NCBI GenBank assembly: GCA_004764695.1
Contig: SMSO01000037.1
Coordinates: 4,400,337-4,464,336 of the forward strand
Origin: Schizochytrium sp. TIO01
Taxonomy: Eukaryota; Sar; Bigyra; Thraustochytrida; Thraustochytriidae
DNA: 64,000 bases
Direction: 5' to 3'
The notes under the pieces are model-generated. The model saw nothing but the letters and a program-made list of their open reading frames with translations. It had not been told where the DNA came from and searched no databases. Shown in pieces: positions 28,345-38,882 of the stretch. Position 1 is the first letter of the stretch. Each line of letters starts with the position of its first letter. A program made the translations under genes and the position numbers.

Positions 28345-28665
28345 ACTAGCCCTCTTCTTATAAAATCTATTATTGTATAACGTAAAATTTGTATCTGAAT
28401 TAATGTATACGACTCTTTGTTTCCTAAGGTGTCTTGAATACAGCTGATTGTTTATGCCCCATCAGGGCATGTATCACTTGCTGTCATCGAATATGCAACA
28501 TGAGTAAAGCAGAAAGGAACTTTGCAAACTACAAAAACTCATTCGTGCTAGTTGTTTCATTTTTTTTTAAGTCAGGAAAGTGGAGCTATTAGAACGTGGA
28601 CAATGCTACAGATTCCTTGGTAGGCGTTAGTAAGTCCGCGTAAAAGTTTTAGAAGGAATTTCAAG
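28345..28665. other. Convergent 3' intergenic region
   Basis: 321 bp between the ends of the MCTP-like gene (+) and the START-like gene (-). AT-rich, with a T-run at 28560-28569. Presumed to contain both 3' UTRs. Confidence 0.55.
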
Positions 28666-29808
28666 TTATGCCTTCTTTGCAGCATCGCGTTCATCATCGG
28701 AAGCATCTTCAGGCTGAGGATCAAGTTCAATACGCAAAGTAGATGGGCCTACCTCGGCCGTGACATCTATACCAAGCTCAGCAGCAGCACTAGCTTCCGC
28801 CTCGACCTCAGCTTCCGCCTCTGCAGCAGCAGCAACAGCAGCTTCGCTTTCGTCATCAGAGTCTGGGTTGTCGATGAAGCGTTGAATGAGATCTTCAGTT
28901 GCAGGGGTATCCTTGACGCCATCTAGAGCATTGAGTATGCTTGTGATCTCACCAATCGTATAAAGTTTTTGCAGGAGAGAAGGTAAGATGCCAGCGAAGC
29001 GCATATGGCTCACAACTGTTATTTGGGATCCTGGGACCTTTGAAACCGAGCCAAAAAAGGACTTAACCTCTACTTCTTGAGGCTTGATTTGCATTCCAAA
29101 AAGAATTCTTTGCGCTCGGACAGCGCCTGGTACAATGTTTTTGGGCAAAGTGTTCTCCACAGACTTGATCGCTAGGGTAATAACGCCGTCTTTATCCTCA
29201 GTCCAAGTTTGGAACAGGGCAAAGTCACGGTTCGCGACGATGGAAGAACCAAACCGTTTAACTGAATGTATAATTGAGGCTTGGCCGCCCCGATATGTGT
29301 AATGTTCTCGCATGTACATGAGGGAAGAATCGACGAGGCCAGCTTGGTCTGCACGGATTTGGCTAAGGAGAATCAAGCGTGGCGTAGCCGCAAGCGTTCT
29401 TTCTGCACGAAGGAGTGGTAAGCCCTTTTGATCTGTGGGTTGATGCCATGCCAAAGTTGCACTTGACTTTGTAAAGGGCGTATCAAAGTCGCTTGAAGGA
29501 GCATTTACAGCTTCCTTGACCTCCTCAAGTGCCTGTTGGACGAGTGCGGACCACTCTAGCTGTGTTCCATCACAAAGTTGTAAATTGTTCGGCACCCTGC
29601 TAGCCTTCTCCCAAAAGTTATACCATCTTCTGCTGGAGACCAGTTGTGCATGTTGCGCGGCAATCCTGATCTTTTCCTGCCCAGGTTTCGCATAAACGTT
29701 AGCATGCTTGGCGGCTTCAGCCTGAGCGAGCTCCAAGTTCTTTTTGGCCGCGTAAAGGGATTTGCGTCTTTCCGCTACCTCTTCCGTCGCAGATTGTGAC
29801 CAGAACAT
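28666..29808 (-). CDS. START-like lipid-transfer domain protein
   Basis: 380 residues without a signal peptide. Residues 1-65 are helical and Ala/Glu/Lys-rich. About 70-300 looks like a START domain: 'FGSSIVANRDFALFQTW' corresponds to the conserved 'V.sRDF...R.W' strand, and 'VRAQRILFGMQIKP' plus 'GSQITVVSHMRFAGILPSLL' fit the later strands and C-terminal helix of START folds. START domains hold a single lipid or sterol in a tunnel. The residues that set specificity are not identifiable by eye. The C-terminal ~70 residues are acidic low-complexity (Glu/Ala repeats). The start was chosen as the first Met ('MFWSQSATEEV'). Which START subfamily it belongs to is open, and a general SRPBCC-fold protein is the alternative. 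Confidence 0.65.
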   Translation of the reverse strand: MFWSQSATEEVAERRKSLYAAKKNLELAQAEAAKHANVYAKPGQEKIRIAAQHAQLVSSRRWYNFWEKASRVPNNLQLCDGTQLEWSALVQQALEEVKEAVNAPSSDFDTPFTKSSATLAWHQPTDQKGLPLLRAERTLAATPRLILLSQIRADQAGLVDSSLMYMREHYTYRGGQASIIHSVKRFGSSIVANRDFALFQTWTEDKDGVITLAIKSVENTLPKNIVPGAVRAQRILFGMQIKPQEVEVKSFFGSVSKVPGSQITVVSHMRFAGILPSLLQKLYTIGEITSILNALDGVKDTPATEDLIQRFIDNPDSDDESEAAVAAAAEAEAEVEAEASAAAELGIDVTAEVGPSTLRIELDPQPEDASDDERDAAKKA

Positions 29809-31292
29809 GTTCCTCGTGGTCTCCTCCCAGCGAACGCGATATTAGCCTCTTTTTTACCAGCTGGGTATTTGCTGTGGCCTCTGCGCAGTAGGTACCTACC
29901 TCCCTGCGCAATTCCTGCTTTACAAGCTTCACTCCCTGATTCCCATCATAAATATTTTAATGAAAAGAGCACATACACTACCACTACCTATAGGAAGCCT
30001 AGCATTTCATTTTACAAAAAAACTAGTGATCAGAATCAGCACATACTTCTACTGGTCTACCTAGTGCTAACTACTTGATACCTACTAAGAATATATCGAT
30101 GATTGCTTTCATGCACGTGCCGGCGTTCGACAAGTGCCGTGTTCGATCTGCTCGTACGAAGCGATTTGGGGAATCGTGATACAGACAGAGAGCCTATTCA
30201 GGGCTAGTTTGCAGAAGGTCGGTGGCTAGTAGAGACTTAGAAAGAGGGCTTGCCAAGTTTGTTATTGAAGCACATCATCCTAGTGGGAGTGCCATTCATA
30301 GTCAAAACAAAGTGCGCACTGTGGATTGATTGCATAAAGATACCCAAAACAGGAGCTCAGAAACCTGAAAGTGCCACTTTGGAGAGGCAGTACGTAGGTA
30401 CCTGTCTGTCTGAAATAAATTACAACGTGATCTGCCTCGGCTCTCAATATCTTTTGGTTGAAATGGTGAGGTAGTAACAATGTTGGAGCAGGATCTTCCA
30501 GGGAGGTGATAAGCGCTCTTTAAGCACTGTTAGCCGTTCGAGATCAACGAGAAAAGGGCGAGTGACAGTTGGCCTAGCAGGGAGTCAGGATCAAGAAATT
30601 TGCTTGGTTGGGAGTATCTCAAACAAATTCAAGATGAGGGATGAGTAATAATGTTAGCCACAGTAGCTTTCTATAGACACAACATACATCTCAAGAAACT
30701 CTTCGATTTGTCATGAAATCGAGTTAATCAGGAGTTCAAAGGGTCATCAAGAGGGTTCGTGACAGTGAGGAGTAAGTAAGAAACAATCATGAAAGCTAGG
30801 ATGTGAAGGCCAGCGTACCATAAGACGGCTACTCCTTCGTTTATTTAGTCTTCGAGAGCAGCCAGGCCAGATGGTGTGGTCGTCTTTGCAAGGCTGTTAC
30901 ATGAGAATTAGGAATTCAAGAGGGCTGCGGGCAATCAAGCAGGCAAGTAAACATGGGGAGAGAGGCAAGGTTGAGGTATGCCATCACCCGTTACTGATGT
31001 TGGTTGCAGTCGTTGCAGCTTCTACATTGAGTGTGAATGTCATTTTTGACTAGTGTACTAGAAACGGTTCTTCGTGAAACACTTCAGGTATAGGGGAGTG
31101 CACAAGTCCGCAGGTAGCCCAAGGGGATGACTGTTCAGCGCTACTCTGTTATCGCTTTTTCTTGCTCAATATTCTTGGCTGTGTCAAGTTTTTTCTTATC
31201 TCTGGGTCGACCCAGCAGGGAGCAGGGTCATGAAATGGATACTTTGTCAAGATCACAAGCCCGGACGCTACTATGCTGATATGCACAGGTAA
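29809..31292. other. Intergenic region between START-like and WW genes
   Basis: No supported coding frame. TAGGTACCTACC- and CTACCTATAGG-type motifs occur at 29885-29905 and 29985-30075, again near a gene start. The 5' UTR and promoter of the START-like gene should be at the left end and the 3' UTR of the WW gene at the right. Confidence 0.5.
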
Positions 31293-32462
31293 TCATGCAT
31301 GGCCTCTGTTGTAGGAGGAATCAATGTCTTCAAGGCGCCACGCTACTGCATCAGTGACTTCATTCCAAAGATAAAACCGTCCAGTAGCTTCATCAAGAAC
31401 CTCAATCCACTCAGAGCTGGGTAACGGTCGGAGTTCATGAGCTGGAGGAGGAGGAGCAGGCTGTTTAGGCCGCTCCCATTGGGACCGACGGCTAACCGGG
31501 TCCCAGTAGAATATGCTTTGTGAGTTTGGGTCAACTTGCGCTGTCCAGCGCCCCACCCTGGTTCCAGGGCGATCAACCGGGTACACTGGTTGTGTAGTTT
31601 GTTGTTGCTGCTGCTGATGGTGTTGTTGGTCATGGCTCGGTGTGCTATATGCATTGTGGGTTTGGTTTTGGCTTCCATCGCCATAGCCATTGTTATGATT
31701 GCTTGGGTTGTAGCTAATGTCCCGACTAGCTGTAGCATGGTCTGAAGCGTGTTTCGCATCATCATACCGCCCATACGAATTCGACGAATCTTGGTTGATT
31801 GATCGATGACTATGGCTATGATCATCGTATCCTCTGGAGCTGTTAATTTTGCTGCTACTGTTGTTGTTATCAGCCGAGGAGCTGCCTTGGCTGTTCGAGT
31901 ACCCATTATGATCGCGTCCACTATAAGAGGACCCACGATCATGGATTGGGGCTTTTTCGCGTGAATAATCGCGAGAGCGGTCCCCATGATCATCACGATA
32001 GTCTCTCGAAGATGAATCTCGTCGATATCCTGCCCCGCGGTCTGTACCGTGCGAATCACCATAGGCCCCAGAGTACGAAGAAGCAGTCGAGCTACTCGGG
32101 TCTGCAGCAGCATAAGGACCACCGGTAGGGGGGGCACTAGTAGTTGTAGAAGAAGCATCTCCATCGTAGCTTTGGGGAGGTACGTATTGCTGATCTGCGG
32201 AGCCCTGAGAGCTTGAAGGCCCACCTGGACCTTGATTTTTCATCCACGCGGGCATCACCATGGACCTCCCCCGGCCACGACCCCCAGAATCTCCATTTCC
32301 ATTTATATCTCCTCCTCGAGAATCACGAGAATCGCGTCGTCCTCCTCCTCGGCCTTGCCACCCTCCTCCGCCTCGGCCTCGAGCTCCGCCTCGCCACTCA
32401 TTTCCCCTTGTACGTTTCCTGGGATTGCCAGCGTCCATATTGAAACCCGCACGTGCTTGCAA
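31293..32462 (-). CDS. WW-domain protein with RGG-rich N-terminus
   Basis: 389 residues. The N-terminal ~70 residues are rich in Arg/Gly (RGG/RGRG repeats), typical of RNA-binding tails subject to Arg methylation. The middle (70-300) is disordered, Ser/Tyr/Asp/His-rich, with a Gln run near 280. A canonical WW domain lies near 304-337 ('VGRWTAQVDPNSQSIFYWD' to 'QWERP'), with both signature Trp and the Pro. A second WW-like segment at about 349-378 ('WIEVLDEATGRFYLWNEVT') keeps the first Trp but lacks the final Pro. The composition suggests a nuclear RNA-processing or transcription-coupled adaptor that binds Pro-rich partners, by inference only. Met9 ('MDAGNPRKRTRG', at 32438) is an equally good start. 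It diverges from IMP3. Confidence 0.75.
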   Translation of the reverse strand: MQARAGFNMDAGNPRKRTRGNEWRGGARGRGGGGWQGRGGGRRDSRDSRGGDINGNGDSGGRGRGRSMVMPAWMKNQGPGGPSSSQGSADQQYVPPQSYDGDASSTTTSAPPTGGPYAAADPSSSTASSYSGAYGDSHGTDRGAGYRRDSSSRDYRDDHGDRSRDYSREKAPIHDRGSSYSGRDHNGYSNSQGSSSADNNNSSSKINSSRGYDDHSHSHRSINQDSSNSYGRYDDAKHASDHATASRDISYNPSNHNNGYGDGSQNQTHNAYSTPSHDQQHHQQQQQQTTQPVYPVDRPGTRVGRWTAQVDPNSQSIFYWDPVSRRSQWERPKQPAPPPPAHELRPLPSSEWIEVLDEATGRFYLWNEVTDAVAWRLEDIDSSYNRGHA

Positions 32463-33360
32463 TCGTTGAAACTGGTTTACTAATACAGCAAGTCCAATGG
32501 CTTTACAAGTTTTCTTGTATCAAAGTAGTGGAATCTCAAGACCGATTTACCTAAGACAGAATTCCTAGGAAATCCCACAAACCAAAATTTTCTGATGTTG
32601 ATCTTCTCAATCCTTCGATAAGCCAAGTACGATCAGAAATAAGAGTCTTCTGCTGCTCCTCTGGGACAACCAGAACAATCAGATGGGTACTATTTTCCCT
32701 CACGTGCGTTTAGAGGCTAACGCTTCGGTGGCAGTTGGTCTCAATCTGAGGGTGATGGCTCGCCACGATTTGATCTTCGCCACGAAGTCCCTAGCTTGGT
32801 TTCTCAGTTCGGCCACGAACTCTTCAGCACAAGTAAGGCTCGTCCCAAAGCCCCACCTACAGCTGGCGACGACCGGCAAACCCTCACAGCAATCTGCTGT
32901 TGATACTTGTTCGTTTGTCTCTTCTGTTTCTCTCTCGTTGTCGCTGTGGAACAAATCGTCGTTGTTTAAGTTGTTGGTTTTTTATTACTGTGTAGTGAGG
33001 AAATTATATACCATATCGTTTGGGGTATTAATAGTCCTATACCGCGCTTTAAGAAGTAAGAAATGGGAAAATTAATCGTTCATCCACACAAAACCAGGCT
33101 TTCATTAAATAGGGTAATATGGAATAGTTTACCCATTTTGCATCGAGACTCGACTGGTCAGCAGGAGCTCTTCGTGGACACGGACCCCCGAAACTCGTAG
33201 AGACAGACTCTGAAGGAGACATCGTTATCCGCTTGGGCTAGCGGTGGGTGACGTGTCGAGGTAGCTTTGGTCTGGCGAGGTGCAGATCAAGTTAGTTTTC
33301 TTTTCGTGGACAAGGCAAAGGCAGGGTCGTTGAATTGAGTCAACTTGAAAGATCTCCACG
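32463..33360. other. Divergent intergenic region between WW gene and IMP3
   Basis: About 900 bp that should hold both promoters. Overlapping frames on opposite strands at 32683-33075 (+) and 32700-32954 (-) are mutually exclusive. Neither has a recognised domain, though the reverse 84-residue frame is somewhat protein-like. I do not call a gene here. Confidence 0.45.
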
Positions 33361-33912
33361 ATGCGGGAACTCAAGTACCATGAGAAGAAGCTCCTGCGCA
33401 AGGTTGACCTGCTGCAGTACCGTCGCGAGAACTCGCTTCGGGAAATGCAGGTCATGCGCAGATACCATGTTCAACGTCGTGATGATTACATGAAGTACAA
33501 CAAGATGGTTGGTGATGTCGGTCGTCTCTCGGCTCGTCTCCGCAAGCTCGATTCCGCTGACCCTTTCCGTATCAAGATGACTGAACAGCTTTTGGACAAG
33601 CTGTACAAAATGGGTCTCATCACTCGCAAGAAGAATCTCGAGCTTGCGGAAAAGATCACTGTGTCTGCGTTCTGCAGACGGCGGCTTCCCGTTGTTCTTG
33701 TGCGTCTCAAGTTCGCTGAGTCTGTGAAGGAGGCCACTACTTTCGTTGAACAAGGCCAGCTGCGCGTAGGACCCGAAGTTGTCACAGACCCTGCATTTTT
33801 GGTTACTCGCAATATGGAGGACTACATTACTTGGGTTGACTCATCCAAGATTCGCCGTGCTGTGGCCCGTTACAACGACAAGCTTGACGACTACGAGCTC
33901 TTGCAGGAGTAA
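33361..33912 (+). CDS. IMP3: U3 snoRNP protein IMP3 (uS4-like)
   Basis: 183 residues, the normal length for the family. The opening 'MRELKYHEKKLLRKVDLLQY' and the blocks 'RRYHVQRRDDYMKYNKM', 'SAFCRRRLPVVLVRLKFAES' and 'EQGQLRVGPEVVTDPAFLV' are diagnostic of IMP3, and the C-terminal half is an S4 RNA-binding domain. IMP3 works in the nucleolus with MPP10 and IMP4, where it promotes U3 snoRNA pairing with the pre-rRNA 5' external transcribed spacer in early 18S processing. It is distinguished from ribosomal protein uS4 by its short length and by the 'RNMEDYITWVDSSKIRRAV' ending. The start is set by the conserved N-terminal motif. Intronless here. Codon use is more G/C-ending than in most neighbours, as expected for a highly expressed gene. 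Confidence 0.96.
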   Translation: MRELKYHEKKLLRKVDLLQYRRENSLREMQVMRRYHVQRRDDYMKYNKMVGDVGRLSARLRKLDSADPFRIKMTEQLLDKLYKMGLITRKKNLELAEKITVSAFCRRRLPVVLVRLKFAESVKEATTFVEQGQLRVGPEVVTDPAFLVTRNMEDYITWVDSSKIRRAVARYNDKLDDYELLQE

Positions 33913-35388
33913 GCTGCTGCTTCGCATTACTGCAGTCATTCATGCTGCTCATGATCTTATCGTTTTAGTACGATAGTAAACCCTCAAGCAACAACCCAAA
34001 CCACTTGCAGATACTTTCTGCGCAAACTGCCTTGAGGTCATCTTCATCGAGGTCTATCATGAATCGCGCAGAAGCTCGATTCATTTCTTCGATGGGCTTG
34101 GTGGCCTCAATCACACAAAACTCAGGTACCCGTACGATATCTAGCTTTTCTCTACCTCGCACCTGGTTTCACTTGTGGCGATATATAGTTTCTCGTACAT
34201 TCCTGACTTTCTCGCAACAGCAACGTCTCATTATCGCATCTACACGTTCTCTCGTCCTCCTCCTCCTATAACTAGCAGCACCATCAGCATCAACAACCAC
34301 CACAACAGCAAACCATGAACTGGTAGTCGCCAATTCCACGCCCCAATTCTTTTCCCTTTTCTCCCCAAAACCTTACAACAAAAACCTTACCCCAAGCTGG
34401 AAGCATGCGGAGATGACTTCATCTCGAAGCTTTCTTCAGCCTGGCCAGATTCACTCTCTTTGACCAAAACGGTGACAGACAGAACTGACTGAGTTTTTCT
34501 ACGCGCTTCTACTAAGGGGACCGGCGCCCCTTCTACGGGTCGGCGCCAGTTCTTTCGCGAACATTTTTTTCTAGTTTCGGTGATACTTTAGTTCCGGTGT
34601 ACCCCCCGGAGTAACCATGTAATTATTTTGGACACCGATGCATCTTCCGTTGATCTTCCGTTAAAAGGTGCATGTTTGGATTTTATAAAAAAACGTTGCC
34701 AACGTGGCATTCACCGTAAGGGGCACCACTCTTCGTGCTGCACGGCGCGTTGAAAAACCCTCCCTCCTCGCGCGTGAAAACCTTAAGAACCCACCCGCTC
34801 AACCGAAAAGCTGTCCACACGCAACGTTATGCTGGACCGGACCTCCTTCGAGAGCGTCCTGCGGTCCTCGGAGAAGGAAGACGAACCTTGAAATGTCCAA
34901 TGCCGAAGGAAGATCATCTATTCTGCGGAGTAAGAGGATTTGGCCCAGTACGATCCCGCGTGGATGGCCCTATGGTGTGTCTAGTATAAATAATAAGAGT
35001 GGGTGGGGCCCCATTTTTATTTGGTTAAAATTCTCTAGCTAGGTTAAAAAAATAGATATAAATAAGAGATTAAAATTTACTAGGACTCGCGATAGGCTAC
35101 CGGATAGAGATAACCGTAGGAGTAGAGATAGAAGTTCTTCTTTCCAGAGAGAAAAAGTGGCAATTTCATCTTTTCGATTTCGATTTCGAATCGATCGATC
35201 AATCAAATCGAAGGCTGCCTCCAGCAGACCCGAAACCAGTAGACGGCTTTGAATATCGGACTTGCGGCGAGCGACCCGCCTAGCTGTCGGTTAGTTTTCT
35301 CGCTGACTGACTGGCTTGGCACGCAGGCTTACTTACTCTCGCAGTGCTAGACGGTTTGTCTGAGGCTGCAGGCGGTTAACCTGTCAAA
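33913..35388. other. Intergenic region upstream of GRP94
   Basis: 1.5 kb with no supported gene. It contains a GGCGCC-rich patch (34520-34550), an ATAAATAAGAGTGG/TAGATATAAATAAGAG segment (34985-35070) and TCGAT-type short repeats (about 35178-35208). The proximal ~250 bases should hold the GRP94 promoter and 5' UTR. I could not find a confident unfolded-protein-response or heat-shock element. Confidence 0.45.
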
Positions 35389-37686
35389 ATGCGTGTAGCA
35401 CAATGGTTCACGGCGACCATCGCCGCGAGCGTGGCTCTGTTGGGTCTCGCGGGCTCTGCTGATGCAGACGTACCTGCAGAGAAATACCAGTTTGAGTCTG
35501 AGACCTCCCGTCTTCTTGATATTCTTATTCATAGCCTGTACTCGAACAAGGATGTTTTCTTGCGTGAGCTCGTCTCCAACGCAGTCGATGCTCTCGACAA
35601 GATTAGATTCCTTTCCGTGGAGTCTCCAGAACTATTGGCATCCAACCCTGATCTCGACGTTCGTATCAGCTTTGACGAAGCCGAGCGTACTTTGACCATT
35701 CGCGACTCCGGTATCGGTATGACCAAGGAAGATTTGATCATGAACCTTGGTACCGTCGCCAAGAGTGGCACTACCCAGTTCGTAGAGGCAATGGCATCGC
35801 AGTCAAACTCTGACTTGAACTTGATTGGCCAGTTTGGTGTAGGTTTTTACGCAGCATTTCTGGTCGCTGACAAGGTTGAGGTCTCCAGTAAGCACAACGA
35901 TGACGTGCAGCACATTTGGATCTCTACCGCCGATTCAACTTTCACAGTAGAAAAGGACCCGAAGGGAGATACTCTTGGGCGTGGTACTGAGATCAAGCTC
36001 TTCCTGAAGGAGGATGCTGTGGAGTACACCAACCAGGACCGCCTTGAGAAGCTCGTGAAACAGTACAGTGAGTTCGCTCAGTTCCCCATTTACCTCCGTA
36101 AGAGCAAGACCGAGATGGTTGACGCCGCTGAGGAGGAAGATGACGATGAGGAAGAGGATGTCATGGGTGATGACGAGGAAGAAGAGGAAGAAGAAGAGGA
36201 GGAGGAAGAGGAGGCTGCCTCTAACGAGAAGGAAGTCACCACCTGGACTTGGGAACGAGTGAACAACCAGCAGCCCATCTGGACCCGCTCTAAGGACGAC
36301 ATCAAGGAGGAGGAATACCAGGAGTTCTACAAGTCAATTTCTAAGGACTACGGAGATGCCTTGACTTGGGCTCACTTCCGCGCTGAAGGTGAGGTTGAGT
36401 TCTCCTCGATCCTTTACGTGCCCAGCCAGGCCCCTCCTGGTATGATGCAGGACTATTACAACACCAAGGCCAATGTAAAGCTTTACGTGCGCAAGGTGCT
36501 GATTGCCGATGACTTGGAAGACCTCCTGCCAAAATACATGAACTTCATTCGCGGTATGGTTGACTCGAACGATCTCCCGCTTAAGGTTGACCGTGAGGGC
36601 CTTCAGCAGAGCAAGGTTCTCAAGGTGATTGGCAAGAAACTCACGCGCAAAGTCTTGGAAACCCTACGGAAGATGTCTGAAGCCGAGCAGCGCAAGCTAA
36701 CCTCCGAAAGCGAGGGCGCTGATGAGGATGAGGAGGATGAGGATGAGGAAGATGAGATTGCTTCGTACAGCACGTTCTGGCGTGCCTTCTCCAAGAACGT
36801 CAAGCTCGGTGTTATTGAGGACCAGGCCAACCGCAACAAGCTGACCAAGCTCTTGAGGTTTAAGTCATCGAACTCCATGACCCCGAGTGGAGAGATGCCC
36901 GCCGATGTGGACCTTATCTCGCTTGACACTTACGTGTCTCGCATGCCGGAGTGGCAGAAGGACATTTACTACTTGGCCGGCACGAACATGGATGAGCTTG
37001 TGCACAGTCCATTCCTAGAACGCGCTCGCTCTAAGGGCGTGGAGGTCTTGATGATGGAAGACGCTCTTGATGAGTATGTTATCCAGCAGCTCCCTGAATT
37101 TGACGGCCACAAGCTCCAGAGTCTTGCTAAGGAGGGCCTTAAGTTTGGTGATGAGACCGAGATGGACAAGAAGCGTGAGAAGCTTTACAAGGACAACTTC
37201 AAGCCCCTTGCTGAGTACATGCAGAACCTTCTTGGCGAGAAGATTGAGAAGGTCGTTGTGTCTAACCGTGTGACCAACTCTCCGGCCGTTTTGGTGTCTT
37301 CTCAGTTTGGCTACTCAGCTAACATGGAGAAGATCATGAAGCACCAGGCCTTCGGCAGCGGAGCCAGCCCGATGATGATGATGTCTAAGAAGATTCTTGA
37401 GCTCAACCCGCGCAGCCCGATTATCTCTGAGTTGCAGAAGCGCGTCGAGTCTGACCCTGACTCTGAGGAGACGATTGACTTCGCATGGACTCTGTATGAT
37501 ACCAGCTTGCTCCACTCTGGTTTTGATATTGATGCCAAGAAGGAGTTCTCGCAGCGTATGCAGCGCATTCTGAAGTCATCTATGAACCTCGAGTCACTTG
37601 ATCTCTTGCCTGAGATTGATGTACCAGAGGACAATGATGCTGGTGAGGACGAGGGCTCTCACGCAGAAGAGAAGCTTGAGTTGTAG
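35389..37686 (+). CDS. HSP90B1: Endoplasmin/GRP94, ER-resident HSP90 chaperone
   Basis: 765 residues. A cleavable signal peptide spans about 1-26 ('[11 protein letters not shown]'). The GHKL ATPase domain follows, with '[16 protein letters not shown]' (Glu60, Asn64), '[13 protein letters not shown]' and '[11 protein letters not shown]'. A long Asp/Glu linker lies at about 245-275, then the middle domain and the dimerisation domain. The terminal MEEVD of cytosolic HSP90 is absent; the protein ends in acidic residues and KLEL, a probable but non-canonical ER-retrieval signal. GRP94 folds secretory and membrane clients in the ER with ATP hydrolysis. A second short acidic insert at about 444-457 lies in the late middle domain. 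The start is set by the signal peptide. It is the most codon-biased gene of the window, consistent with high expression. The identity is certain. Confidence 0.97.
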   Translation: MRVAQWFTATIAASVALLGLAGSADADVPAEKYQFESETSRLLDILIHSLYSNKDVFLRELVSNAVDALDKIRFLSVESPELLASNPDLDVRISFDEAERTLTIRDSGIGMTKEDLIMNLGTVAKSGTTQFVEAMASQSNSDLNLIGQFGVGFYAAFLVADKVEVSSKHNDDVQHIWISTADSTFTVEKDPKGDTLGRGTEIKLFLKEDAVEYTNQDRLEKLVKQYSEFAQFPIYLRKSKTEMVDAAEEEDDDEEEDVMGDDEEEEEEEEEEEEEAASNEKEVTTWTWERVNNQQPIWTRSKDDIKEEEYQEFYKSISKDYGDALTWAHFRAEGEVEFSSILYVPSQAPPGMMQDYYNTKANVKLYVRKVLIADDLEDLLPKYMNFIRGMVDSNDLPLKVDREGLQQSKVLKVIGKKLTRKVLETLRKMSEAEQRKLTSESEGADEDEEDEDEEDEIASYSTFWRAFSKNVKLGVIEDQANRNKLTKLLRFKSSNSMTPSGEMPADVDLISLDTYVSRMPEWQKDIYYLAGTNMDELVHSPFLERARSKGVEVLMMEDALDEYVIQQLPEFDGHKLQSLAKEGLKFGDETEMDKKREKLYKDNFKPLAEYMQNLLGEKIEKVVVSNRVTNSPAVLVSSQFGYSANMEKIMKHQAFGSGASPMMMMSKKILELNPRSPIISELQKRVESDPDSEETIDFAWTLYDTSLLHSGFDIDAKKEFSQRMQRILKSSMNLESLDLLPEIDVPEDNDAGEDEGSHAEEKLEL

Positions 37687-38882
37687 ATGATGATCATGAT
37701 GTCTCCGGCGAGGGCATTTTATTTTTAGCATAGATATTACACAAAATTAATGATATAAGCACCTTAAACACCAATAACTATCAATACATGTTATACCACT
37801 GTTCTTTTCTGAATTTGAACCTATCCAGTACACAGGATTGTTTGCGGCCCTTCTGTTAAATCCTTTTCGATTGCATATCAAGAATTAACAATTTATGGAT
37901 TCCTCTAACTGTTGATTTTTTCTGAATGCTCATTTTGACAGCTACATGCTTCATACTTTACTTTCGAAAGACCGCTAACCCCACATCATTGCAACACACC
38001 ATGGTTGCTTTGATCTTATAGACATATCTGCAAATTTGCAGGATTCTTGTTGGCTAGAATGCTTAGTGGTTCTTCTGGAGCTGACCTGCCAAAGGCCACA
38101 GAGGTCTATCTTGCAGCGTGCTCTTCAGCATTCCTCTCATGCAGATTACCGCCCTATATTTCGGCCAGTCATGGTTTCGCTACTAGTTGGTACCTTTGCC
38201 TTTTCCCGCTCTACTTTCTTCCGCAAATTTGTTGCGAAAGGTGTTGGTGCCTTCTCGCGAGTCACTCGTGAATATTGCGAGGCGACCGCTCTCAAGTTCG
38301 TACTTACGCAGCGCCCACCACGGCGAAAACGTGTTTCTCTGCATGGTATACAGCGTTGTCATCGCATTTCACTCTTCATTGGCCGTTTGGCGCCTTGTTT
38401 TCTCTCTCTGGTATTGTGGTTCATTTTCTACCCTCGTGCACATACCAAACGCCTATCTATTATCAGTTACACCACACTCATTCATATTGATTCCAGGCAC
38501 AGATATCTGAGGGCAATATCCTTCTCCATCTTCGCTGCGTTCTGTTGCTTTGTAAGCGCTTTTCTCGAAAAACTTAGATAAGATGAGTTGAACTGCCATT
38601 CACCGAAGCCACAATCAAGCCACTCGAAATGACTCAGATAAGATGAGTTGAGTTGAGATCATGCTAAGATCTCCAATCGAAGGAACTAAATGACAAGGCA
38701 TTGGTAGAGTTCTAGGCATTCCCTTGTAAGAACCCATGAAGATAGGGTTTACAATAGAATAGAACTAGACAACCAGACCTACCTGATTTAGAAGTCAAGA
38801 GCCAAAAGTGTGTACACACTTTTCCTAGAAGCAATGGTGGGATTGAATTGATTGATTAAAGAGACAAGTTAACCTAACCTCA
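37687..38882. other. Intergenic region with a segment open in three forward frames
   Basis: After the GRP94 3' UTR, the segment 38036-38581 is open in one forward frame (181 residues) and nearly open in the other two. One frame (38187-38510) is hydrophobic with possible membrane segments. The frames contradict one another and no family is recognised, so I do not call a gene. From about 38580 the DNA becomes AT-richer, and 'GATAAGATGAGTTGA' is repeated at 38578-38592 and 38638-38652. This may be the left edge of the accessory island. Confidence 0.4.

Noticed and set aside
34690-34706. ER-stress element (CCAACGTGGC) upstream of GRP94
   Set aside because: About 690 bp from the start codon, and a similar word occurs at 52947 in gene-free DNA. 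Not enough to call a regulatory site.
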